In this document: piece by piece, positions 1 through 5,986 of the stretch
Layout of the letters: every line of letters begins with the position of its first letter
Numbering within the stretch: position 1 is the first letter of the stretch
Source: QHXQ01 sp036389375
GTDB taxonomy: Bacteria > Acidobacteriota > Blastocatellia > Pyrinomonadales > Pyrinomonadaceae
Length of the DNA stretch: 20,779 bases
Assembly: GCA_036389375.1 (NCBI GenBank)
Contig: DASVQA010000235.1
Span: 1-20,779 of the forward strand
Direction: 5' to 3'
The notes under the pieces: generated by a model
What the model was told of the DNA's origin: nothing
The model's database searches: none
Seen by the model: only the letters and a program-made list of their open reading frames with translations
Translations under genes and position numbers: made by a program

Positions 1-256
1 CGTTGTGCGGGTCGAGGCTAAGCGCCTGCCGGAAGGCGGCGCGGGCCGCTGCTTCGTCGCCGCGCGCGAGCGCCGCCGCACCCGTCGCCACCGCCTGCGC
101 GGCGCGGCTCGTCGCATGTGCATCGGCCTGCGTCGTCGCCCGCGCCGGTGTGCGCGTCGTGCCCGGCTGCGCGCAGACGGTCGCGCCGCACGCTAAGGCG
201 AGCGCAAGCCCGCACACGCGCGCGCGATACCTTGGGCGTCTCATACTGCGCAACAT
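1..256 (-). CDS. Secreted TPR-repeat protein, 5' part only (runs off left edge)
   Basis: Reading the minus strand from ATG at 256 gives an open frame of 85 codons to the window edge, so the C-terminal part is missing. A second in-frame ATG at 244 is equally possible; neither has a convincing ribosome binding site. The N-terminus has an Arg-rich start, a hydrophobic run (CGLALALACGA) and a plausible signal peptidase site after VCA. A Thr/Ala-rich stretch follows, then a half that fits a tetratricopeptide repeat (ALARGDEAAARAAFRQALSL followed by DPHN), a typical TPR helix pair with the DP turn. TPR domains usually mediate protein-protein contacts, here presumably in the periplasm. It lies downstream of the TonB-dependent receptor, separated by hairpins at 344-398. 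The specific function is unknown. Confidence 0.6.
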   Translation of the reverse strand, partial: MLRSMRRPRYRARVCGLALALACGATVCAQPGTTRTPARATTQADAHATSRAAQAVATGAAALARGDEAAARAAFRQALSLDPHN

Positions 257-343
257 CGTTCCCGTCGGTTCACTCGGTTTATCGTTGCCCGGTTGGCCGC
301 CCGCGCGGAGGGCGGCGGACTTTGGGGGAGAGACGACAGTTGT

Positions 344-398
344 GCCGCTTGAATGGCAAGCGGCGCGGGAAAGCTCTCGCTGACCGTTCCCGCGCCGC
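344..398 (-). terminator. Two overlapping hairpins after the TonB receptor gene, probable terminator
   Basis: A perfect 12-bp inverted repeat (360-371 with 387-398, 15-nt loop) starts 20 bases past the receptor stop. A second perfect 8-bp repeat, GCCGCTTG with CAAGCGGC (344-351 and 357-364), overlaps its left arm, so the two stems are mutually exclusive. The T-tract on the minus strand is weak. Termination is therefore likely but not classical; a transcript-stabilising role is possible. Confidence 0.45.
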
Positions 399-418
399 AT
401 GCCCGTTAGCCGACCGGA

Positions 419-3400
419 TTAGAACAGCAGACGCAGGCGAATCTGTATTCGTCGTGGGTCGCCGCCGCCGACGCTTGAGAAGCCGGCGATGCCGTTCGCG
501 CCTAAATTATCCGTGCGGAAGTCCGTCGTCGGGAAAAAGTAGTACGAGCGGTTGAAGGCGTTGAAGAGTTCCGCGCCCAACTCGAACGTCAGACTCTCGG
601 CAATGCGCGTCTTCTTCAACAGGCTGAAGTCCTCGCTGTAGAAGCGCGGGCCGTGCACGTTGCTGAGCGCGGGCGCGAGTGAGCCGAAGAAGCGCTGCGG
701 ATTGGCGTAGTAGGCAGCGTAATCCGCCGAGCCGGGAGCCGCGCCGCTCGGATTGTTGTTGAAGCCTGAGCCGAACTGCGGCGGCAGGGCGAACGCGCCC
801 GTGTTGATCTGGCGACCGTTCTGCCCGTTGAGCGAACGCGCGCTGGTCGTGATGGGCTGCCCCGTCGGGTTGAGCCGGATGTTGCCGAGATAGCCGGTCA
901 GTTGCGTGAAATCGGTGTAACGCGGATCGGAGGTGAAGAAGGAGAGCGGCGTGCCCGATTGGTAACGCTGGATGCCGCTGAACTGCCAACCGCCGACCAG
1001 TTTGTCCACTAGCCCGCCCTGATTCAGGAAGTGCCGCCCCTTGCCGAACGGCAACTCGACCAGATAGTTGACCACGAAGACGTGCGGCGCGTTGTTGGGC
1101 GAGACGGAGCGGAACGAGCGCCGGTCGAACGGATTCTGCAAGACGCCGCCGAGGGGCGAGCCGCCGAACAGGTCTTCCGAAGCATCCGTGATGAGCTTCG
1201 AGAAGGTATAGGACGCGCCAAACTGGATGCCGCGCGTGAAGCGGCGGTCGAGTTTGAGTTGCAGCGCGTTGTAGTCGCTCGTGCCCTGACTTTCGAGCAA
1301 ATTGTTGATGCGATTGTACTGCGGGAACGGCTTCAAGGCCTGCGCGACGCTCCCGTTGAAACCGGAATAGACCGCGTCGTTGCTGGCCGGCAAAGTGACG
1401 CCGACGTTGCGCGCATAGTTGACGATGTTCGGGTCGGCGAGCGCAGACGTGAGCGACATGGTCAGGATCGGGTAGCCGAGCCTGAGCGCGTTGAGTGGCA
1501 GTGCGTTCAAGCGCTGGAAGTTCGAGCGCAGACGCGTCGCATGGTGGCCGATGTAGCCGACCGAGAGCGCGAAGTTGTAGGGCAACTGGCGCTGCATGTC
1601 GAGGCTGTACTGCAAGGTGCGCCCGGTCTTGAAATCGGGGTCGAGAAACTGCACGTCGCTATTGAGGAACTGGCACGTCGGGCAGACGGGCGGAATTGAC
1701 GGATAGGTTGAGAGGAAGAAGTTCGCGTTGCGCCCGTTCGGCGTGCGCGGGCCTGAGCCGGTGTTGTAGCCGAGCAGCCCCGTGCTCAGATCGTTCGAGC
1801 CTTCAAAGCCGTAGATGATCGGCGCGTAGTAGAGACCGATGCCGCCGCGAAAGACCGTGCGATTGTTGAACGAGTAGGCAGCGCCGATGCGCGGCCCCCA
1901 GTTCGTATGGTCGGCCCGGACGAGCGTGCGATCAATCGCCTGCACGCCGCCCTGTCCGGCCGCGCCCGCGATTGCGCCGCGCCGCCCGCCCGCTTCCGGA
2001 TTCGGCGCGTTCGGATCGAAGCCGCGATAGAAGTTGCGCGACTCGTAACGCTGTCCCGGCAGGTCGTAGCGCAAGCCGACGTTTAAGGTGAGTCGCTGCG
2101 TCACCTTGATGTCGTCCTGCGCGAAGTAGCCTTGCGTCAACTGGCGGAAGGCGGGATCGACCGAGTTGGTCGAGTTGAACGAGAACTCGGTTGCGCCCGT
2201 GATCAGGCTGGCGATGGGCCAGCCGCCGTTGCCGTCAAAGTCGGCCGCCGTCTGGTCGTGGCGGAAGTTGAAGGAGCCGCCCGGATCGATGCGCTGGCGG
2301 AAGTTGAACTGCCCCGGCCGCACGTCCGCGCCGAACTTAAACGTGTTCCGCCCGCGGACGTAGGAGACGGAGTCGGAGAGATGCCACGAAGTGTCGAGAA
2401 TGTGATCCGTAAAGAAGCTGGAACCGATGTTCTGGTAGGCGCGCGGATCGTTGGAGTTGACCGGGTCGCCGTAGCCGGGAAAGTCTATGCGCGGGAAGGC
2501 ACTGTTCTGCGTGGCGTTGATGGGCAGACCGAGCGAAGAGGTGTTGAAGGGATCGCTCGTGTTGCGGTTCGCCACGTCGAAGCGCGTAAAGCCGATATTG
2601 AGATGATTCAGCAGCGTGGGCGTAAAGGTGTAGTCGTCCTGCACGCGCACGAAGATCGACTTGAACAGTTGATTGAACGCATTCTGCGACGTAAACGGGA
2701 GCGGGAAGCGCGGGATCGGATCGCCCGCGATGCGATCATTCTGGCGGTGCGAGAAACTGCCGGTGATGCGATGCTTGTCCGACACGACGAAATCAAGTTT
2801 GGTCGTGTACTGGTTCATGTCCGTCGGCCGGATACCACGCGACAGGTAGTTGCGGAAGACGGCCGAACCATTTGGCCCCGTCGTGTTCGGCAGCGGGAAG
2901 GCTTGCAGGATAGCCCGGCCCGCCGGGTCGATGCGCGCGCCGCCCAGATACAGATCGAGCCGGTTGCCGGGAATGGCGGTGCGCGTGCCGGAAGGTTGGC
3001 GCGGGTCGTAAATCTGCACGCCGCGCCCGAAGAAGCCGAGGATGTAAGGGTCGGTCAATAGCTCGCTGAAATCACCCTGCCGCATGCGCTGCGTCGGCAC
3101 GGTGATGAGCGTGTTCGCGCCCTGCTTGAAGCGGTAGCCTTCGTAGTTGAAGAAGAAGAAGGCGCGATCACTGAACTTGTTGATGATCGGGCCGCCCACG
3201 CCGAAGTGCGGGACGGTGATGGGGCCGCCGATGTTGAAGCCGAAGTCGTTCTGGTTATCGCGGTTGCGCGGCAGAATCTCGCGCCCGCGCGCGTCGCGCC
3301 CCGCCGCGTTGTTGAGATAGGTGTTGGCGTTCAACTTTTCGTTGCGGATCAGGTCGTAGCCTTCGCCGTGAAACTCGTTCGTGCCGCTTTTCTGCGTGAA

Positions 3401-4150
3401 GTTGACGACGCCGCCCGACGAGTTGCCGAACTCGGCCGAGAAGGTGCTGGTCGAGACGGTGAACTCCTGAAAGGCGTTCGGCCCCGGCGCGACCTCTGAG
3501 AAGAACGTGCCGTTCTGCGTGCGGCGCGTCGTCGCCCCGTCAATCAGAATCTCTGTGCCGAGCGCCTGTCCGCCGCTGATGCGGAAGTTCGTGGAGTTCG
3601 TGCCCTGCCCGCCGCCCGCGTTGTTGCCGCCGGCGGTCACGTTGCTGTCGAGGAAGATGAAGGAGAGCGGCGTGCGCCCGGCGAACTCTGAGCCGACGAG
3701 CAGCGGCAACTCTTTAACCTGTCGTTCGGTGACGTTGGTCTGGCGCACGGCCGACTCCGTCTGAATGACGGGCGCGCTGTCGCTCGTGACCGTGACGGTG
3801 TCGCCAATCGCACCGATCTCCAGATTAATGTCGAGCGTGCGCGTGACCTGCACGGCGACCTGCACGTTCTCGGCGGTCGTCGTCTTGAAGCCCTGCGCCT
3901 CGACCGACACTTTATAAGGCCCGGCCTTTAATTCCGGGAGCGTGTAGCTGCCCTCATCCGAGGTCGTCGCCTCGCGCGTCTCGTTCGTCTCCGTGTTGGT
4001 CGCAGTTATTTTAGCGTTCGCCACCAACCCGCCGTTCGGGTCTTTGACCGTGCCGGTGATCGAGCCACGGTCGCTCTGCCCGTAAGCGGGCCCCGCAAAC
4101 GCCAACAACAAGGCTACGAGCGCCAACGCACCACATCTCTGAGCTTTCAT
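419..4150 (-). CDS. Oar-like TonB-dependent outer membrane receptor
   Basis: A protein of 1243 residues from ATG at 4150. This start is chosen because AGGAGG lies 5 bases upstream and the signal peptide (hydrophobic core LALVALLLAFAGPAYG, cleavage near YGQ) begins there; an in-frame start at 4177 lacks a site. About residues 26-112 form a carboxypeptidase-regulatory-like beta sandwich (GSITGTVKDPNGG). About 120-265 is the plug domain (ILIDGATTRR, GGVVNFTQKSGTNEFHG). The rest is a long beta barrel ending in the aromatic C-terminus RIQIRLRLLF expected for Bam-dependent insertion. This architecture is typical of the large Oar-like receptor families of Acidobacteriota and Myxococcota. TonB-dependent receptors import scarce large nutrients across the outer membrane; the substrate cannot be read here. 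The LacI-type operators upstream suggest a carbohydrate or related metabolite. No clear TonB box was seen. Confidence 0.93.
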   Translation of the reverse strand: MKAQRCGALALVALLLAFAGPAYGQSDRGSITGTVKDPNGGLVANAKITATNTETNETREATTSDEGSYTLPELKAGPYKVSVEAQGFKTTTAENVQVAVQVTRTLDINLEIGAIGDTVTVTSDSAPVIQTESAVRQTNVTERQVKELPLLVGSEFAGRTPLSFIFLDSNVTAGGNNAGGGQGTNSTNFRISGGQALGTEILIDGATTRRTQNGTFFSEVAPGPNAFQEFTVSTSTFSAEFGNSSGGVVNFTQKSGTNEFHGEGYDLIRNEKLNANTYLNNAAGRDARGREILPRNRDNQNDFGFNIGGPITVPHFGVGGPIINKFSDRAFFFFNYEGYRFKQGANTLITVPTQRMRQGDFSELLTDPYILGFFGRGVQIYDPRQPSGTRTAIPGNRLDLYLGGARIDPAGRAILQAFPLPNTTGPNGSAVFRNYLSRGIRPTDMNQYTTKLDFVVSDKHRITGSFSHRQNDRIAGDPIPRFPLPFTSQNAFNQLFKSIFVRVQDDYTFTPTLLNHLNIGFTRFDVANRNTSDPFNTSSLGLPINATQNSAFPRIDFPGYGDPVNSNDPRAYQNIGSSFFTDHILDTSWHLSDSVSYVRGRNTFKFGADVRPGQFNFRQRIDPGGSFNFRHDQTAADFDGNGGWPIASLITGATEFSFNSTNSVDPAFRQLTQGYFAQDDIKVTQRLTLNVGLRYDLPGQRYESRNFYRGFDPNAPNPEAGGRRGAIAGAAGQGGVQAIDRTLVRADHTNWGPRIGAAYSFNNRTVFRGGIGLYYAPIIYGFEGSNDLSTGLLGYNTGSGPRTPNGRNANFFLSTYPSIPPVCPTCQFLNSDVQFLDPDFKTGRTLQYSLDMQRQLPYNFALSVGYIGHHATRLRSNFQRLNALPLNALRLGYPILTMSLTSALADPNIVNYARNVGVTLPASNDAVYSGFNGSVAQALKPFPQYNRINNLLESQGTSDYNALQLKLDRRFTRGIQFGASYTFSKLITDASEDLFGGSPLGGVLQNPFDRRSFRSVSPNNAPHVFVVNYLVELPFGKGRHFLNQGGLVDKLVGGWQFSGIQRYQSGTPLSFFTSDPRYTDFTQLTGYLGNIRLNPTGQPITTSARSLNGQNGRQINTGAFALPPQFGSGFNNNPSGAAPGSADYAAYYANPQRFFGSLAPALSNVHGPRFYSEDFSLLKKTRIAESLTFELGAELFNAFNRSYYFFPTTDFRTDNLGANGIAGFSSVGGGDPRRIQIRLRLLF

Positions 4151-4155
4151 AAACC

Positions 4156-4161
4156 CCTCCT
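4156..4161 (-). promoter_or_regulatory. Ribosome binding site of the TonB receptor
   Basis: AGGAGG on the minus strand, 5 bases before ATG 4150. It decides between the two in-frame starts. Confidence 0.75.
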
Positions 4162-4251
4162 TAGACCTTCCCACCACAGGCGGACTGCGTTCTTGTTAAA
4201 ACTACTCATCCGGTAACGCGCGCCGGTCGCGCGGCGCAAGCAGTCTGTAGA

Positions 4252-4275
4252 AGTTACAGCGGACTGTATGTAACT
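4252..4275. repeat. Inverted repeat in the receptor leader
   Basis: AGTTACA (4252-4258) and TGTAACT (4269-4275) are exact inverted copies 10 bases apart, in the untranslated leader of the receptor mRNA. It could be a weak hairpin or a dimer binding site; no family is recognised. The rest of the non-coding stretch 4151-4485 holds the operators and promoter listed separately. Confidence 0.35.
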
Positions 4276-4377
4276 GTTAATAACTTTCGATTCGACGTGG
4301 AAGTAAGCGCCACCCGGCCGGCAGGTCGCTCAAGACCTACACAGGCGTCGTGGTGGCCGTCGGCCCTGTCAATAGCT

Positions 4378-4402
4378 TAAACGTTTACGTAAACGCTTTT
4401 AC
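4378..4402. promoter_or_regulatory. Pair of LacI-family-type operators
   Basis: Two overlapping AT-rich palindromes are each centred on CG. TAAACGTTTA (4378-4387) is perfect, and GTAAACGCTTTTAC (4389-4402) matches its own reverse complement at 12 of 14 positions. Together they also create a perfect 14-bp palindrome CGTTTACGTAAACG at 4382-4395. The GTAAACG-centred pattern is the classic form of LacI/GalR/CcpA-family operators. They fall about 7 to 31 bases after the predicted transcription start of the TonB receptor, the expected place for repression. The regulator itself is not in this window. Confidence 0.65.
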
Positions 4403-4415
4403 TTGGAATGAGCGG

Positions 4416-4445
4416 CTTATAGCAGGCCGCTGCCGCGCTTGTCAA
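4416..4445 (-). promoter_or_regulatory. Sigma70-type promoter of the TonB receptor
   Basis: On the minus strand TTGACA (4445-4440, full -35 consensus) and TATAAG (4421-4416, five of six) are 18 bases apart, giving a predicted start near 4409 and a leader of roughly 260 bases. This is the best promoter match in the window, and the LacI-type operators lie immediately downstream. Confidence 0.7.
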
Positions 4446-4485
4446 TCTTTTTGTACGCAGGCGGGCGCGCGGGCCGGCAAATAGT

Positions 4486-5079
4486 TCACCTGATAATTTT
4501 GAGCGCCGTCACGGGATGGAGTTCCCAGCCGGTCGCGCGCCAGTTGCCGGCCCGGCCCGGCATCGTGTTCTCCGCCTCGCCCGCGTGCCGGTCGTCAAAC
4601 AGCAGCCAGCCCTCGAAGCGACACCAATGCCCCGTCAGGTCGCGGCTGAGCGCAGCCGTTGTCCAATCAAGCCCCTGCGCCCGCGCCATGTCGCGCAGAC
4701 GCGGCGTGACTTCAACCACCATGCGGGCGCGGGCCGGCGCGTCCGGCTGAAGCGCGACCTCGATATGCGTGTCGCGGCGTGTGGGCGAAAAGCAGTTCGC
4801 CCCTTCGCTGCCGGCCTCGGCGACGGCGACGACGTAGCCTTCGATGACGGCGGCGCGCGTCTCAGTCCAACGCGCACGGTCGTCGCCGGGGCGCAAGAGC
4901 GCGGCGAGCGTCGCGTGGTCGTCGAAGTCGGCGGCGCGTGGCAAGACCGTTCGATTCTTCAGCCGGTTGAACGCCCACGCGCCCGGCAGCGCGCACCCTT
5001 GCGGCGGACAGAAGAATTGCGCGCCGCCGAGCAGGCCGACGAGCACAAGCAACAGGCCGATGATAGTCAGGCGGCGCAA
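4486..5079 (-). CDS. Conserved secreted or membrane-anchored protein of unknown function
   Basis: A protein of 197 residues. No in-frame ATG or GTG was found between the upstream DUF72 stop and the hydrophobic segment; the usable start is TTG at 5079, directly before RRLTIIGLLLVLVGLLGG, a signal anchor or signal peptide. No strong ribosome binding site is seen. There is no lipobox, although Cys24 and Cys29 follow. The remainder looks like a compact beta-rich domain: EGYVV, RDTHIEV, VEVTPRLR, GHWCRFEGWLLFD and NWRATGWELHPVTAL. I recall this pattern from scattered uncharacterised proteins but cannot give a family name. It lies 52 bases downstream of the DUF72 gene on the same strand, so the two may be co-transcribed. 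Function unknown, probably extracytoplasmic. Confidence 0.75.
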   Translation of the reverse strand: MRRLTIIGLLLVLVGLLGGAQFFCPPQGCALPGAWAFNRLKNRTVLPRAADFDDHATLAALLRPGDDRARWTETRAAVIEGYVVAVAEAGSEGANCFSPTRRDTHIEVALQPDAPARARMVVEVTPRLRDMARAQGLDWTTAALSRDLTGHWCRFEGWLLFDDRHAGEAENTMPGRAGNWRATGWELHPVTALKIIR

Positions 5080-5131
5080 AACAACAGTCCGCGCGGGCGC
5101 GATGAGCGCGGCCGCATTAGCGAACCGGCGC

Positions 5132-5875
5132 TCAAGTCTCGCCGGCCACGATCTCCTGAAACCGGGCGGCGTCTTCGATCATCTTTATGTTGTTGAAGAA
5201 GACGTAAGCCTCTGCGTCTGCGGGCAGCATCGAGCGCAACTCTTCGAGTTCGCCGTCCTCGTACTGATAACGCCAGCCGCCGCGCCCGTGCAGCCTGAAA
5301 TAACAACGCGTGGGCGTGACCGTCCGCGCCGCGAACGGGTCAACGACGTGCCAGAGGTCGAGTTCGGCGCACAACTCGCGGATCGTCTCGCGCGGCCAAT
5401 CGCCGCGCGGCTCCCAGCAGAAATTCAATGTGCCGCGCGCGGGTTTGAGTCGCTTGAAGAAGCGGCGCAGGTTGGCGATGTTGCTCTCGGTCGGGCGGAA
5501 ACTGGCCGGACACTGAAAGAGAACCGTCCTAGCGCGAAGCGCCACAGCGCAGGCGTGCGTGGTCGCCCAAGCCTCGCGCACGATCCTGCTCGCGCGGAAA
5601 GCGCCGGCTTCGTCGCGTTCCGCTTCGGTCAACTCGCGCTTGAGGCGTTTATAGGTTGGGCTACGCGCCAGATGCGTGATGAGTTGCCACGCTTTGACGG
5701 TGAACTCGAACTCCGGCGGCGCTTCGGCGCGCCACTTTTCGAGCGTGGCGATCTGCGGCGGCTGATAGAACGTATGTTGGACTTCGACGGCGGGCAGCAG
5801 CGCGTAGTATTCGGCGCGCGCAGAGCGAAAACCGCAGCAGCCGATCTTGATCGCGTTGGCGCGAGGCGTGGTCAT
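5132..5875 (-). CDS. DUF72 (YecE-like) TIM-barrel protein
   Basis: A protein of 247 residues from ATG 5875. The frame extends upstream to a TTG at 5920, but that start would overlap the A-tract of the neighbouring terminator. Family features are IKIGCCGF at the N-terminus, the FTVKAWQ strand near residue 58, LFQCPASF, NFCWEPRGDW, YFRLHGRGGWRYQYEDGELE and the C-terminal AYVFFNNIKMIEDA. DUF72 proteins have a TIM-barrel fold with a conserved acidic and aromatic pocket; their biochemical role is unknown, though structures suggest metal or nucleotide binding. Cytoplasmic; no signal peptide. Length is normal for the family. It is probably the first gene of a short unit with the anchored protein at 4486-5079. 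No clear promoter was found in the short upstream gap, which is mostly the terminator of the preceding gene. Confidence 0.88.
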   Translation of the reverse strand: MTTPRANAIKIGCCGFRSARAEYYALLPAVEVQHTFYQPPQIATLEKWRAEAPPEFEFTVKAWQLITHLARSPTYKRLKRELTEAERDEAGAFRASRIVREAWATTHACAVALRARTVLFQCPASFRPTESNIANLRRFFKRLKPARGTLNFCWEPRGDWPRETIRELCAELDLWHVVDPFAARTVTPTRCYFRLHGRGGWRYQYEDGELEELRSMLPADAEAYVFFNNIKMIEDAARFQEIVAGET

Positions 5876-5918
5876 TGCGCGGCCAGTGTCGCACGCAAGG
5901 GGCGTGTGCTGTCCAGAC

Positions 5919-5957
5919 AAAAAAAACCGGCGGCCGTTTAAAAACGGCCGCCGGTTT
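5919..5957 (-). terminator. Strong intrinsic terminator of the secreted BNR/FN3 gene
   Basis: A perfect 16-bp inverted repeat (arms 5924-5939 and 5942-5957, GC-rich core CCGGCGGCCG) is followed on the minus strand by eight T residues (A-tract at 5919-5926). It lies 30 bases after the stop at 5987. It should separate this gene from the DUF72 gene downstream. The A-tract also makes it partly symmetrical, but the T-run favours minus-strand termination. Confidence 0.88.
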
Positions 5958-5986
5958 CGTCAGCGTGCGCCTTGTCGGCACGTCTC

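Noticed and set aside
2132..3061. 309-codon plus-strand open frame inside the TonB receptor
   Set aside because: It is an antisense shadow of a clear receptor gene; the product is Arg/Val/Glu-rich low-complexity typical of GC-rich antisense frames and has no binding site.
4367..4372. TTGACA on the minus strand as -35 of the receptor
   Set aside because: No -10 box at 16-18 bases; the promoter at 4416-4445 is far better.
4844..5941. 365-codon plus-strand open frame across the DUF72 gene
   Set aside because: It is antisense to two genes with recognisable proteins and crosses the intrinsic terminator; the translation has no domain-like pattern.
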